Assembly (NCBI GenBank): GCA_024405855.1 | Contig: JAKSNZ010000009.1 | Location: 1 to 56,898 of the forward strand | Direction: 5' to 3' | Source of the DNA: Paludibacteraceae bacterium | Lineage (GTDB): Bacteria > Bacteroidota > Bacteroidia > Bacteroidales > Paludibacteraceae | Length of the DNA stretch: 56,898 bases | Shown here: piece by piece, positions 9,189 through 18,303 of the stretch | Position numbering within the stretch: the stretch's first letter is position 1 | How the letters are laid out: each line of letters starts with the position of its first letter | Notes under the pieces: model-generated | Told to the model about the DNA's origin: nothing | The model's input: the letters and a program-made list of their open reading frames with translations, nothing else | The model's database searches: none | Translations under genes and position numbers: made by a program

Positions 9189-10022
9189 TTATCTGGCATT
9201 AAATGCACTAAGCATATTGCCGTAAACATTGTTCAAACTGCTTACTTGTTGTGCAAGCTTTGTTGTTTGATCCTTGAATGAAGCGGTTTCAAATGCAGCC
9301 TCATTCATAGCCTCTTGAACTTTCTTCAAGTTGTCATTTACAGAAGATACAATGTCAGCCTGCTCAGTAAGTGACTTAACCTGCATTTCATAACTTGCGT
9401 TTATTGAAGAAAGATTTTTTGTAATACCTTGCATTTCACGCATATAGCCTTGAGCGTCAGTTGCCACATTACCCATGCTCTCAGCAACTGTCTTATAAGA
9501 TGCAAACAGTGAGTCAGATGATGTCTTAAGTGACGCCTGAGTTGCTGCGAATGCTGCAATTGAATCAGAAGCGTTGTTCATAGCCTTAGCATAATTGCTT
9601 GATGCAGAAACGGCCGCTGTAATGTCACCTATTTGAGCGGCAGATTCTGAAAGTTTCTTGATACCCTCATTAAGTCTTTGAACGTCACTTTCAGAAAGCT
9701 TGCCTGCTTTAGCAATGTCATCAATAGAGTTACCTCCCTTTGATGCTGGAGCGGATGCTATTCCACCTCCAAGAATAGGCTCGCCTTCTCCGTTTGAAAG
9801 TTGTGGGAATACTTTGTCCCAGTGATACTCTGGATGTGGGTCCTCAAATGCTGAAATTGCAAACAAGCATGCCTCAATAAACATACCTATCATAAGCATT
9901 ACACCTGCACCGGGATAGTGCTGAATTTTGAATAACGCACCAACAATTACAACTGATGCACCTAAACCGTATGCATAGCCTGTAATCCTTTTGCCTTTTG
10001 GAGTTGAAAAGAAATTTGCCAT
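9189..10022 (-). CDS. porL: T9SS inner-membrane motor protein PorL/GldL
   Basis: GldL forms the pentameric ring around two GldM transmembrane helices in the proton-driven T9SS motor. Two N-terminal helices are clear: about residues 15-33 and 40-57 (GVMLMIGMFIEACLFAISAF). The second holds Glu50, at the position of the conserved intramembrane glutamate essential for motor function in studied GldL proteins; the KIQHYPGAG loop between the helices is also diagnostic. A long cytoplasmic helical tail follows (about 100-277). Length 277 aa is normal. It lies between porK and porM in the usual order. Confidence 0.95.
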   Translation of the reverse strand: MANFFSTPKGKRITGYAYGLGASVVIVGALFKIQHYPGAGVMLMIGMFIEACLFAISAFEDPHPEYHWDKVFPQLSNGEGEPILGGGIASAPASKGGNSIDDIAKAGKLSESDVQRLNEGIKKLSESAAQIGDITAAVSASSNYAKAMNNASDSIAAFAATQASLKTSSDSLFASYKTVAESMGNVATDAQGYMREMQGITKNLSSINASYEMQVKSLTEQADIVSSVNDNLKKVQEAMNEAAFETASFKDQTTKLAQQVSSLNNVYGNMLSAFNAR

Positions 10023-10067
10023 TGTTTTGAAATTTTAAAGTTAGTTATTTTTATTATTGTTTCTCCA

Positions 10068-11549
10068 TTAATAATTGTTTGCCGCTATAACACTACGTAC
10101 GCAACGGAATCCTATAAATGACTTACTCTCAGTCTGATACTCGTATGTACGTGAGGCACACTGTAGGAAGTAGCCTATATCTTTCCAAGAACCGCCTCTT
10201 ACAACCTTACGCTTCATGATTTCAGCATCAGTTGCACGTGAGTTGTAGTTGTAACTTGGATTAAGGTCATTAACAAAGCTGTAGTTTGACTCATGGAAGG
10301 CTGACGATGTCCACTCTGCCACGTTTCCTGCCATATCATACAGACCAAAGTCATTTGGTGGGAAAGAGCCTACCTTTGCCGCTACCATCCAACCGTCAGC
10401 AACATAGTTGCCGTGTTGAGGCTTGAAGTTTGCAAGGAAACAACCCTTTGCTGTTCTTATATATTCACCGCCCCAAGGATACATTGAAAGGTTTCTTCCA
10501 CCTCTTGCTGCATATTCCCATTCTGATTCTGTAGGAAGCCTGTAGTCTTGTACAATAGGTTGACGGTTCTTGATTTGTGCATTATTGAAGTATGTTGTAC
10601 GCCAATGACAGAATGCAGTTGCCTGTTCCCAACTAACACCAACTACAGGATATTCTCCGTAGCCGTCATGATGGAAATACATCTTTGTGTAAGGCTCATT
10701 ATAAGAATAGGTGAAGTCTCTAATCCAGCAAAGTGTGTCAGGATATACATTTATAATGCGAGAGTTGATAAAGTCCCTACGTGATTTCAGTTCAACAAAC
10801 TTGGTTTGGTTGATAATGTGTCCTGTTTCTGCATCTATGTATGCGGTATCTTTCTTAATCATACAGTCAGCACTATCTTGTCCGTTCCCAAGTTTTGACA
10901 AGTCACTGTGGTAAGAACCGGTATTGAAATCAAATTTGTTTCTCTTAGCGGCGGCTTGATTATAATCTATCCAACGATACTTATAATTCAGTATCTGTCC
11001 GTTTATCTCTCTTGAGAATGAGATTGACTCCTCATCAGAGTAGAACATAGAGTCTATAGCTATAGCCTCTTCTTCTGTTTTTGGCTTTTCCCAAGGAATT
11101 TTTTCTGACCAGTTAAGTTTTGGAAGCCTTTCAATGTTCTCTTTCTCCTTGTCATTAGGACGGTTACCTATTTTATATAGGACCTCTTTTGATTTTCTGT
11201 CCTTTTCAGTGTAATCACCGTCTTCGCCAGTGGCAATGACAAGTTTTTCAAGAGCGATGGAATCCTTTACCCAATAAACAAACTGCTTATACTCTCTGTT
11301 TGTGATTTCAGTCTCATCCATCCAGAATGCATCTATTGATACAATCTTCTGACCTAAGGTTGCAGCCCAGTTGGCATCTTGGTCATTTGCACCCATTGTA
11401 AACGAACCCTGTCTTACATAAACCATTCCGTATGGATTAGGTTCTTTCCAAGATGAACCTCCAACTCCAACCAATTCACCGCTTCCATTGTTTCCGCAGC
11501 TTGTAAGAAGTGCTACAGCCGCGATAATTAATAGTGGTAATTTTTTCAT
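10068..11549 (-). CDS. porK: T9SS outer-membrane lipoprotein PorK/GldK
   Basis: Outer-membrane lipoprotein that forms the PorK/PorN ring of the type IX secretion system. Lipobox LLTSC gives Cys18 as the lipidated residue. From about residue 40 onward it has the formylglycine-generating-enzyme/sulfatase-modifying fold: MVYVRQGSFTMGAND, FWMDETEITNREYKQFV, PVVGVSWEQATAFCHW, RLPTESEWEYAARGG, PNDFGLYDMAGNVAEWT and VVRGGSWKD. In GldK this fold is structural rather than catalytic. It starts 10 bp after the porP stop and precedes porL. Confidence 0.95.
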   Translation of the reverse strand: MKKLPLLIIAAVALLTSCGNNGSGELVGVGGSSWKEPNPYGMVYVRQGSFTMGANDQDANWAATLGQKIVSIDAFWMDETEITNREYKQFVYWVKDSIALEKLVIATGEDGDYTEKDRKSKEVLYKIGNRPNDKEKENIERLPKLNWSEKIPWEKPKTEEEAIAIDSMFYSDEESISFSREINGQILNYKYRWIDYNQAAAKRNKFDFNTGSYHSDLSKLGNGQDSADCMIKKDTAYIDAETGHIINQTKFVELKSRRDFINSRIINVYPDTLCWIRDFTYSYNEPYTKMYFHHDGYGEYPVVGVSWEQATAFCHWRTTYFNNAQIKNRQPIVQDYRLPTESEWEYAARGGRNLSMYPWGGEYIRTAKGCFLANFKPQHGNYVADGWMVAAKVGSFPPNDFGLYDMAGNVAEWTSSAFHESNYSFVNDLNPSYNYNSRATDAEIMKRKVVRGGSWKDIGYFLQCASRTYEYQTESKSFIGFRCVRSVIAANNY

Positions 11550-11559
11550 TTTTCTTTAA

Positions 11560-12498
11560 TTATAAGTATCTGATACTTTTATATTTGTTCTTTTTTGACA
11601 AATCCACGTTAAAACTGTACGAAATCAAAACCTCATGGCACCCTGCCGATTTAATCAGTTTTGAAGTGGGAAGGTCAAAAGAGTAACCTATTACAAGCCC
11701 GTTCAACACCCTCACACCCGCCATAAAAACAACCGCTCCGTCAATTCTGTACGCCAATCCACCCCAATAGCTCTCTTTATATTCAATGTTGGCACCTATT
11801 TGTCCGGTCCAAGTTACAAAGTCCGTGTTCACTGATGCGTAGGTTTTTAGTTTGTATAACGGATTATTAAATGAAAAATTGTATCCGCCTATGAATTTCA
11901 TGTTCATTTTTTTCTTGAAGAACACTTTTTCCGTAAGTTGATACTTAGGTTGAAGTATGTTCAACAGTGAAATTCCAGCATACCATTTAGGATTGTAGTA
12001 AGAGACTCCAACCCCTAAATCCATTTTGAAATCATTACACGCACCATTGATTGCAGGGTCTCCATCTTCATGATAATCACTTGTTACGGTCTTCATCTTT
12101 TCCTTGTCAATGCTGGTGGTTGAAAAATCAATCAGTATTCCACAAGCAAGATAACCCGTTTTAAGCCCTATTCTGTAGGCATACATTAAATTAATATCCT
12201 GATACCTATATAAACCTACAATGTTATCATAGAATGAAAGCCCGGCTCCGTGCTTTGTCTTCCCTATGTTAAAACCCAGGTCCGCACTAACGTAATATGT
12301 AATTGGAGCATTCTCAAATCCCGCATATTGGGAACGGAATGTGCCAAGTAAACTTATCATATCGTCAGACCCCACCATTGCAGGGTTGGAACCTTTAAGA
12401 TTAAGCGTATATTGACTGAACTCAATGCTCTGTTGTCCCATTAAGTTTAAAGCAAATACCGTTGCTGCAACAGCCAATGTGAAACGTAATACACGCAT
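11560..12498 (-). CDS. porP: PorP/SprF-family type IX secretion outer-membrane protein
   Basis: Outer-membrane beta-barrel of the PorP/SprF family (312 aa). It has a signal peptide (about 1-20, ending LNLMGQQ) followed by the family start IEFSQYTLNLKGSNPAMVGSDD, then GTFRSQYAGFENAPITYYVSADL, GAGLSFYDNIVGLYRYQDINLMYAY and a barrel ending in SYSFNVDL. As first gene of porP-K-L-M-N it matches the canonical operon; some PorP/SprF proteins escort particular cargo but this one, by position, is the core paralogue. A TATCTTTG box lies only 12 bp upstream of the ATG, implying a very short leader. Confidence 0.92.
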   Translation of the reverse strand: MRVLRFTLAVAATVFALNLMGQQSIEFSQYTLNLKGSNPAMVGSDDMISLLGTFRSQYAGFENAPITYYVSADLGFNIGKTKHGAGLSFYDNIVGLYRYQDINLMYAYRIGLKTGYLACGILIDFSTTSIDKEKMKTVTSDYHEDGDPAINGACNDFKMDLGVGVSYYNPKWYAGISLLNILQPKYQLTEKVFFKKKMNMKFIGGYNFSFNNPLYKLKTYASVNTDFVTWTGQIGANIEYKESYWGGLAYRIDGAVVFMAGVRVLNGLVIGYSFDLPTSKLIKSAGCHEVLISYSFNVDLSKKNKYKSIRYL

Positions 12499-12509
12499 TA
12501 ATCAGTTTG

Positions 12510-12517
12510 CAAAGATA
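12510..12517 (-). promoter_or_regulatory. Probable -7 box of the porP-K-L-M-N promoter
   Basis: On the minus strand the box reads TATCTTTG, a match to the Bacteroidetes -7 consensus TAnnTTTG, 12 nt before the porP ATG. No clear TTTG -33 element is seen at the normal distance. Transcription would start about 5 nt before the ATG, giving an almost leaderless mRNA. Confidence 0.45.
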
Positions 12518-12555
12518 TAAAAAATTATTTATATAAACTATTTTTGAACCAATTT

Positions 12556-12777
12556 TTAATATTCGTCCTCATTAAAGAAGAAATCCTCCTTACTTGGATA
12601 ATCAGGCCAAACATCCTCAATTGTTTCGTAAACATCACCCTCATCTTCTATCTCTTGAAGGTTCTCAATGACCTCCAGAGGTGCTCCAGAGCGCATTGCG
12701 TAGTCAATCAACTCATCTTTTGTGGCTGGCCAAGGTGCGTCTTCAAGCTTTGATGCCAATTCCAATGTCCAATACAT
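12556..12777 (-). CDS. DUF2795-family small acidic protein
   Basis: Protein of 73 aa, strongly acidic in the second half. The start MYWTLELASKLEDAPWPATK, the ELIDYAMRSGAPLEVIENLQ segment and the tail WPDYPSKEDFFFNEDEY match the small DUF2795-type protein conserved through Bacteroidetes. Function is unknown. It is a single gene between its own promoter (12831-12860) and the porP promoter, so the two need not be cotranscribed. Confidence 0.85.
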   Translation of the reverse strand: MYWTLELASKLEDAPWPATKDELIDYAMRSGAPLEVIENLQEIEDEGDVYETIEDVWPDYPSKEDFFFNEDEY

Positions 12778-12830
12778 AATGTTAAAAATATTTAAAAATT
12801 ATCTTTGTGAAATTTTTTTATTTCAGCGTG

Positions 12831-12860
12831 CAAAGGTAATTATTTTTTTAAATCAAACAA
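12831..12860 (-). promoter_or_regulatory. Bacteroidetes-type promoter for the DUF2795 gene
   Basis: Minus-strand TACCTTTG (12838-12831) with TTG (12860-12858) 19 bp upstream, matching the TTTG/TTG-N19-TAnnTTTG pattern. It leaves a leader of about 45 nt before the ATG at 12777. Confidence 0.6.
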
Positions 12861-12885
12861 CTCTAAGATGTTATTTTTGAATTTA

Positions 12886-13386
12886 TTATTCAATTTTTCT
12901 TCCCAAAACAAAGAAATAGTCGCTCAAACGATTTAAAAATACCGTTGCTTTTTGCTGATTTTCAGACATTTGTATTTTATATGCGTTTCTTTCTGCCCTG
13001 CGGCATATTGTTCTGCAAATGTTTGCCAATGCGTTGGCACTGTTTGTTCCAGGTATAAGGAATTTGTCAATCGGAGGTAAATTCGCACTGATTTCATCTA
13101 TTTTTTTCTCTATCCACTCAGTGTCAGATTGCTCAAATTCATACTTTTTTTCACTCTCAGAATCGGGGCAGGCAAAGCAAATGTTAATTTTTGTTAAAAT
13201 TTGTTGAATTTTGTTCAGTTCGTATGAGCATTCGCAAATTTTCGGCTCATTTTTAAGCAAACCAATGAAACTGCTCAGCTCATCAAGCGTGCCGTAAACC
13301 TCCAAATGTCCGTCACATTTGCTCACCCTTTTTCCACCAATAAGTGAAGTTGTTCCTGTATCGCCGGTTTTAGTATAGATTTTCAT
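12886..13386 (-). CDS. Cob(I)yrinic acid a,c-diamide adenosyltransferase, PduO type
   Basis: Adenosylates cob(I)alamin to form coenzyme B12. The frame is open further upstream, but homology begins at MKIYTKTGDTGTTSL, so ATG 13386 is chosen (166 aa). The TGDTGTTSL loop (7-15) is the PduO ATP-binding motif, followed by GGKRVSKCD and YGTLDELSSFIGLL; near the C-terminus NICRTICRRAERNAY carries the conserved Arg-rich helix. One base separates its ATG from the stop of the upstream methyltransferase gene, so the two are cotranscribed. No other cobalamin gene is in the window. Confidence 0.92.
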   Translation of the reverse strand: MKIYTKTGDTGTTSLIGGKRVSKCDGHLEVYGTLDELSSFIGLLKNEPKICECSYELNKIQQILTKINICFACPDSESEKKYEFEQSDTEWIEKKIDEISANLPPIDKFLIPGTNSANALANICRTICRRAERNAYKIQMSENQQKATVFLNRLSDYFFVLGRKIE

Positions 13387-13387
13387 G

Positions 13388-14173
13388 TCAGAAATGAATT
13401 TTATAGTCCTCTTTTTGCAGGGATTTGTTGAAAAAAACAATTCCCATTGAATAAATGTCAATTGTAACCTTGACTGAATCATTACGCTTTATCTCTTCCC
13501 ATGCCTCACTCATTTGTTGTGAATGGTTAATGTCATCAAAAATAAAGACGGTCTTGTCAGTAACGTATGGCAGACATGCCTTAAAATAGCTCAAAGTAGG
13601 TTCCTTTCTATGGTTTGCGTCAAAAAACACAAGGTCCAATGTGCTGAATGTTTTAAGTGTTTCAGATAAGGTGTTGTCAATGTTGCCTACTATTATTTCA
13701 GCTTTCTCCACCGATGCCGTCTTCATCACCATTTTTGCCACTTCTGCCGTTTGTGGGCATCCTTCAAGAGATTTTACCGTAGCCTTAGGATTGCTTTTTG
13801 CAAGATATAGTGTGGTGATGCCAAGTGATGTTCCAAGTTCCAGAATATTTTGAGCCTTGCTGAAAACCGCTATTCTGAATATAAGTTGGGAAAGCCGTTT
13901 GTCTTTAAGTGAATTGCGTGCAATGTCACAAACCCTTTTCTTGCATGAAGGTCCTGTCCCGTAATCAGTTACGCTTATTGTCTGTTTGTTGTTGAGCAAC
14001 ATGGAACGTATCTGTTCCACCTCATTGTATGCGTAGTAGGGCATATCCTCTTCCAAAACATTGGTGATAAAACGATATGCAAACGGGGAGTGAACACCAA
14101 ATCCACCTCTTGGTTTGGCTGTAAGCCAATACCTGATAAAACTCTTTATCCTAAAACAAATGGTGCCGTTCAA
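13388..14173 (-). CDS. Class I SAM-dependent methyltransferase
   Basis: A 261-aa protein with a Rossmann methyltransferase core. Motif I is NILELGTSLGITTLYLA (about 109-125), followed by an acidic residue after beta-2 (KSLEGCP), TLDLVFFDANHRKEPT (motif IV-like) and KTVFIFDDINHSQQMSEAW. The FDANH and DDINHS signatures resemble O-methyltransferases of the class that methylate small catechol-like substrates, but the substrate is unknown. The N-terminal FGVHSPFAYRFITNVL segment is typical of Bacteroidetes homologues. It overlaps the upstream DUF4954 gene by 4 bp. Confidence 0.8.
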   Translation of the reverse strand: MNGTICFRIKSFIRYWLTAKPRGGFGVHSPFAYRFITNVLEEDMPYYAYNEVEQIRSMLLNNKQTISVTDYGTGPSCKKRVCDIARNSLKDKRLSQLIFRIAVFSKAQNILELGTSLGITTLYLAKSNPKATVKSLEGCPQTAEVAKMVMKTASVEKAEIIVGNIDNTLSETLKTFSTLDLVFFDANHRKEPTLSYFKACLPYVTDKTVFIFDDINHSQQMSEAWEEIKRNDSVKVTIDIYSMGIVFFNKSLQKEDYKIHF

Positions 14174-16152
14174 GATTCAATGTCTTTAATTCTGTCTATA
14201 AGTTCTTGCCCAAGAGCACTTTTCCTTTTTATATGAGCCTTGACTTCAGTAACAAACGGGTTGCTTTCAAATTTGCCTCGTACGTTTTCAAAGTCTTTCA
14301 GTTTCTCCTCATCGCCGCCGTCAGTGCCAAAACCGGTGCGGGCAATAAGGTTAAACTCTTTCTTGGCATCCTCATATAACATCTTGTCAAGGTCAACAAC
14401 ACTCTTTCTCCATGTTTCAACTTGTGCAATAATGTCAGAAACGGTAAACTGAGTATAAGGCTTGCCTAATTTTTGCTCAAGTTTGTCAAGTGCCCAAGTC
14501 CACTCATAATTATAATATTGTGAGTGCATATATCTGAAACGCTCATTAATGTCATTTATTGTGTTTACTTTCCCGTTTTCAATGTCATTAAGCAGATTTG
14601 TAACCTCTGATTTAGGAACTATCATACCAGAAAGGTCAACCCATTCACCTAATCCAACCTGTGTTGACGGTTTCAGTTGAGTGCGTATTTCAGCAATGCT
14701 CTTGAACTTGGTGCCTTCAAGTTTTTTGATAAGGGAGTTACCTAAGAACTTTTCAATAGCCATATTGTAATACTTTAACCCATTGTTAAGTGCAGAGTTG
14801 GTTATTTTTGTGCTTTGATAAGAATAGGTGTCCGATGTTTCTCCTGAAAGTAGTTGCAAATTGTTAAGCACGTCTATGCCTGCATACATCTTTTGAATGG
14901 TGTAAGGGCTGAGCAGGTTGAAGTTTATGCAGTCAAGTTTAACAGGGTCCTTGCGGCGGTCACGTTTAGGCCATTTTTGAGCATCGCGGACAGTTCCTAC
15001 ACTCTTAAGGTTTACGCCTGGAACAATGTATGTTGAATTGTCATTTTCAATAAGGTATGAGAACGGCAGACTTGACGTATCGGAGTGTTGGGTATGACGA
15101 CCCATAACAAGTGAGAACGCACCAACTTTGGCAGGCCAAAGAATGTAGGAATCGCTTGTGGTCTTTGAACCCCTCTCCACAATACCTTGGTGCATAGGAC
15201 CAAGTTTGTACATGTGGTTGCTTTGGTTTGAACCGCTACCTGCGTTAAGGAATGAGAACATGCCGGCAATAAGCAGACTTGATTTGTGATGTGTTACAGT
15301 GTAAGGGCCTCCAAATATGGCACACGCCTCACCGTGGAAACCTTGACAGTTGCTGAAATACACTGAGTCATAAATTGAGAAGTGCTTGCCTATCTGCACG
15401 CCTTGCCCTATAAAAGTGTTTTCAACAAGCGATGCGTCAGTAACCACACTTCCTGATGATATGATGAAATTCTTTGCAATTACATTTTGTCCTATGTAAA
15501 CAGGGTCTGACTCATTGCTGTTTATGCTTCCGTTTGACAAGTTGCTGGTCTCTTCAATTGTTGCAAAATCTCCGATGCGTACATTTTCAATGCGTCCGCA
15601 GTTTACAATCCTTACTTTTTTCCCAATTTTGCCAATTGAAGAGGAAATGCTTTTGCTGTAGTCTAAAATGATGTCTCTGATTTTATCTATGCATTTGTTA
15701 TTGTGACGGTAGATTGCCATAATGTAAGCCAATTGAGAGCCAAGTTGGTCACACATAAGAATCTCTCTGCCTCCACCTTCATTAAGCAATGATATTTCAG
15801 TGCCATTACCAAAAGATGAAACGCCGTCAGTTACAATCAATTCTGTGTTTTCAATAAAACAGTCATCCTCAATATTGTAGTTGGCAATGTAGCAGTTTAT
15901 CTTATTTATGAATACATTATTCCCCACAGTGCAGTTATGCAGTGTGGCATGAAATATTCCGCTATGACGTACGATTCCGCCTTTGGCTGCAATCTCTTTT
16001 TCAAATACACCTAATGAGATGTCTCCTGAAAAATGGACATGCTTAACGTAGTCAGTTGAGAACTTGTCAGCTACGCTGACTTTACTCCAATTGCTGCAAG
16101 TGCACGCTTGTGCCTCCAGTCTGCTGATTTCCTGTTCACTTAGTCTCCTCAT
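14170..16152 (-). CDS. DUF4954 left-handed beta-helix protein
   Basis: Large protein (660 aa) of the Bacteroidetes/spirochaete DUF4954 family. The first two thirds contain imperfect hexapeptide repeats typical of left-handed beta-helix acyl/nucleotidyl-transferases (GNNVFINKINCYIANYNIED, RIENVRIGDFATIEET, LVENTFIGQGVQIGKHFSIY). The HHKSSLLIAGMFSFLNAGSGSN segment and the predicted all-helical C-terminal third (about 480-660) are family features. Function is unproven; a sugar-nucleotide-related acyltransferase role is only inferred. The frame is open to 16176, but ATG 16152 starts MRRLSEQEISRLEAQ and overlaps hflX by 17 bp instead of 41, so it is preferred. Confidence 0.8.
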   Translation of the reverse strand: MRRLSEQEISRLEAQACTCSNWSKVSVADKFSTDYVKHVHFSGDISLGVFEKEIAAKGGIVRHSGIFHATLHNCTVGNNVFINKINCYIANYNIEDDCFIENTELIVTDGVSSFGNGTEISLLNEGGGREILMCDQLGSQLAYIMAIYRHNNKCIDKIRDIILDYSKSISSSIGKIGKKVRIVNCGRIENVRIGDFATIEETSNLSNGSINSNESDPVYIGQNVIAKNFIISSGSVVTDASLVENTFIGQGVQIGKHFSIYDSVYFSNCQGFHGEACAIFGGPYTVTHHKSSLLIAGMFSFLNAGSGSNQSNHMYKLGPMHQGIVERGSKTTSDSYILWPAKVGAFSLVMGRHTQHSDTSSLPFSYLIENDNSTYIVPGVNLKSVGTVRDAQKWPKRDRRKDPVKLDCINFNLLSPYTIQKMYAGIDVLNNLQLLSGETSDTYSYQSTKITNSALNNGLKYYNMAIEKFLGNSLIKKLEGTKFKSIAEIRTQLKPSTQVGLGEWVDLSGMIVPKSEVTNLLNDIENGKVNTINDINERFRYMHSQYYNYEWTWALDKLEQKLGKPYTQFTVSDIIAQVETWRKSVVDLDKMLYEDAKKEFNLIARTGFGTDGGDEEKLKDFENVRGKFESNPFVTEVKAHIKRKSALGQELIDRIKDIES

Positions 16153-17359
16153 CGTAGTATTCAAATAAAAAGTCATTATATGGGAATCGTTTTGTATGAA
16201 TCTCTTTCACTCTGTCATAGAGTAACTGTTTTAATTCATCAATATTTATCTTGTTTTTTGCTGAAATGAAAATGCAATTGTCTTTGAGTCTTGACATCCA
16301 AGTCTCCTTTAACTCACTGAGAGACATGTTCTCCTTGCTTTTTTCAGTAAGGTCATCGTCATCTTTCCGGGTGTAAGTGTAGGCGTCAATCTTATTGAAC
16401 ACCATTATTACAGGCTTCTCTTTTGAATCAAGTTCACTCAATGTCTTTTCAACAACCTCAATCTGTTCCTCAAAGCATGGATGTGAAATATCTACAATGT
16501 GTACCAATACATCCGCCTCACGCACCTCATCAAGAGTTGATTTGAATGACTCAACCAAGTCAGTGGGTAGTTTTCTTATGAACCCTACAGTGTCTGACAG
16601 CAGAAACGGCAGGTTGTTTACAATAACCTTACGGACAGTGGTGTCAAGCGTTGCAAACAACTTGTTCTCTGCCAGCACCTCAGTTTTTCCAAGCAGGTTC
16701 ATCATTGTTGATTTGCCCACATTTGTGTAACCTACAAGCGCCACTCTTACAAGCTTGCCTCTGTTTTTACGTTGAATGCTCTTGGTCTTGTCAATATGCA
16801 CAAGTTCCTCCTTAAGTAATGATATCTTTCTAAGAAGAATCTTACGGTCTGTCTCTATCTGTGTTTCACCTGGTCCCCTCATTCCAATACCACCTCTCTG
16901 ACGGTCAAGGTGGGTCCAAAGTCTTGTCAAACGAGGAAGCATGTATCTGCATTGTGCAAGTTCTACCTGAGCCTTTGCATGTGCTGTCTGTGCCCTTTTT
17001 GCAAAAATGTCAAGTATCAGGTTTGTACGGTCAAGAATCTTTACCTGAAGCTCTGTTTCCAAGTTTCTGAGTTGAGAAGGCGAAAGTTCATCGTCAAAAA
17101 TGGCAAGGTTTATATTGTTCTCCTCATCCTTTACAAAAGCCTTTATCTCCTCTAATTTGCCGGAACCTACAAAGGTACGGCTGTTGGCAAAATCAAGTTT
17201 CTGAAAGAACTTCTTTACAGTAACCGCTCCTGCTGTGTCTGCCAAGAACTCCAACTCATCAATGTACTCCTTAGCCTTACGCTCATTTTGGGTAGGGGTT
17301 ATAAGACCCACCAGAATGGCTCTCTCCTGTACTGTTTCACATGTTGTAATATTGTCCAT
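16136..17359 (-). CDS. hflX: Ribosome-associated GTPase HflX
   Basis: HflX rescues or splits stalled ribosomes, especially under stress. The N-terminal HflX domain (about 10-180) includes FDDELSPSQLRNLE and the conserved RGGIGMRGPGETQIETDRK helix junction; the GTPase domain has G1 at 210-217 (GYTNVGKS), G3 DTVG at 256-259 and G4 NKID at 322-325. Length 407 aa is typical. The stop lies inside the start of the DUF4954 gene, indicating coupling. A terminator sits just upstream, so hflX begins its own transcript. Confidence 0.96.
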   Translation of the reverse strand: MDNITTCETVQERAILVGLITPTQNERKAKEYIDELEFLADTAGAVTVKKFFQKLDFANSRTFVGSGKLEEIKAFVKDEENNINLAIFDDELSPSQLRNLETELQVKILDRTNLILDIFAKRAQTAHAKAQVELAQCRYMLPRLTRLWTHLDRQRGGIGMRGPGETQIETDRKILLRKISLLKEELVHIDKTKSIQRKNRGKLVRVALVGYTNVGKSTMMNLLGKTEVLAENKLFATLDTTVRKVIVNNLPFLLSDTVGFIRKLPTDLVESFKSTLDEVREADVLVHIVDISHPCFEEQIEVVEKTLSELDSKEKPVIMVFNKIDAYTYTRKDDDDLTEKSKENMSLSELKETWMSRLKDNCIFISAKNKINIDELKQLLYDRVKEIHTKRFPYNDFLFEYYDEETK

Positions 17360-17370
17360 CTATATTCAAA

Positions 17371-17404
17371 AAAGCCTTTCGGAGAACTACCAACGAAAGG
17401 CTTT
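17371..17404 (-). terminator. Rho-independent terminator between tonB and hflX
   Basis: An 11-bp perfect stem (AAAGCCTTTCG / CGAAAGGCTTT) with a 12-nt loop. On the minus strand the stem is followed by six T residues, so it ends the tonB transcript. Confidence 0.85.
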
Positions 17405-17432
17405 CTTATATTTTGCACTTATGTGCAATCCA

Positions 17433-18122
17433 TTAGTTTAGCTTAAATCTGATAGGAAGAGTGTATTTTACACGAACATTCTTACCACCCTGTTTTCCAG
17501 GTTTCCAAGCAGGCATTGATTTTATTACTCTGACTGCTTCTGCATCAAGTGAAGCCTCTACGCCACGTACAACCTCAACGTTTACAATCTTACCGTCAGT
17601 GTTTACAACAAATTGGCATATAACCCTACCTTGAATGTTGTTTTCCTGAGCAAGCAAAGGATATTTAATGTTCTTTGCAAGCCAACGGTTCATTGCATCG
17701 GCACCGCCTGGGAATTCAGGCATCTTTTCAACAACTACATGAATAGGTTGGGATTCTTCATCCTCCTCTTCAGGAGCGGCAACAACTTCATGTATCTCTA
17801 CACGTTTGTCCTTGTCATCTTCTGTAGAGAAATCAGCTGTCTGAACATCATCAGTGTTCTCTTTAATATCAATGACGTCACTCAATACTGTTTCAGGTTC
17901 AGGAGGTGGTGGAGGTGGAGGTGTCTCATCTCTAAAGGTTACTTCTACCATTTCCTCGTCTTCTTCAACCGCTTCCTGTAGTGCCTCATCATACACTTTC
18001 ATTTCGCTTTGAGCCCATTCAAAGGCTACAAACAAAATACCTAAGGCAACTACCAAACCAATGAGTACAGACGTCATTCTGCTGCTCTCAATGTCGGCTT
18101 TAGGTGATTTTTTAATTTCCAT
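17433..18122 (-). CDS. tonB: TonB-family energy transducer
   Basis: Couples the proton-motive force to TonB-dependent outer-membrane transporters. The start ATG 18122 gives MEIKKSPKADIESSR, placing a single N-terminal TM anchor at about 17-36 (VLIGLVVALGILFVAFEWAQ). An acidic stretch and a proline run of seven (PPPPPPP) follow, then the C-terminal TonB domain (about 135-229) with MPEFPGGADAMNRWLAKNIKYP, GRVICQFVVNTDGKI and MPAWKPGKQGGKNVRVKYTLPI. The FPGG motif is typical of Bacteroidetes TonB. No exbB/exbD are in the window. A TAAATTTG promoter box lies about 43 bp upstream. Confidence 0.93.
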   Translation of the reverse strand: MEIKKSPKADIESSRMTSVLIGLVVALGILFVAFEWAQSEMKVYDEALQEAVEEDEEMVEVTFRDETPPPPPPPEPETVLSDVIDIKENTDDVQTADFSTEDDKDKRVEIHEVVAAPEEEDEESQPIHVVVEKMPEFPGGADAMNRWLAKNIKYPLLAQENNIQGRVICQFVVNTDGKIVNVEVVRGVEASLDAEAVRVIKSMPAWKPGKQGGKNVRVKYTLPIRFKLN

Positions 18123-18164
18123 ATTATTGTTAAGATATTTTAGCCTTGTTAAACAAGTTGTCTG

Positions 18165-18172
18165 CAAATTTA
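18165..18172 (-). promoter_or_regulatory. Probable -7 box of the tonB promoter
   Basis: Minus-strand TAAATTTG, an exact TAnnTTTG match, 42 bp before the tonB ATG. No convincing -33 TTTG is visible. Confidence 0.5.
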
Positions 18173-18276
18173 ATCATAATTTTTGAATATTGCTGTATGT
18201 TTGGCTTATTTTTTTTAATAAATAATCAAAAATCAAAAATCACAGCTAAAAAGAGTGCATCTTAGGTTTTTTTTAT

Positions 18277-18284
18277 TAACTTTG
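18277..18284 (+). promoter_or_regulatory. Probable -7 box of the porQ-cmk-ispH-pfkA-uvrA promoter
   Basis: TAACTTTG matches TAnnTTTG and lies 19 bp before the GTG start of porQ, diverging from the tonB promoter. No clear -33 element was found. Confidence 0.5.
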
Positions 18285-18303
18285 AACTCTTATTTAATAA
18301 GGT

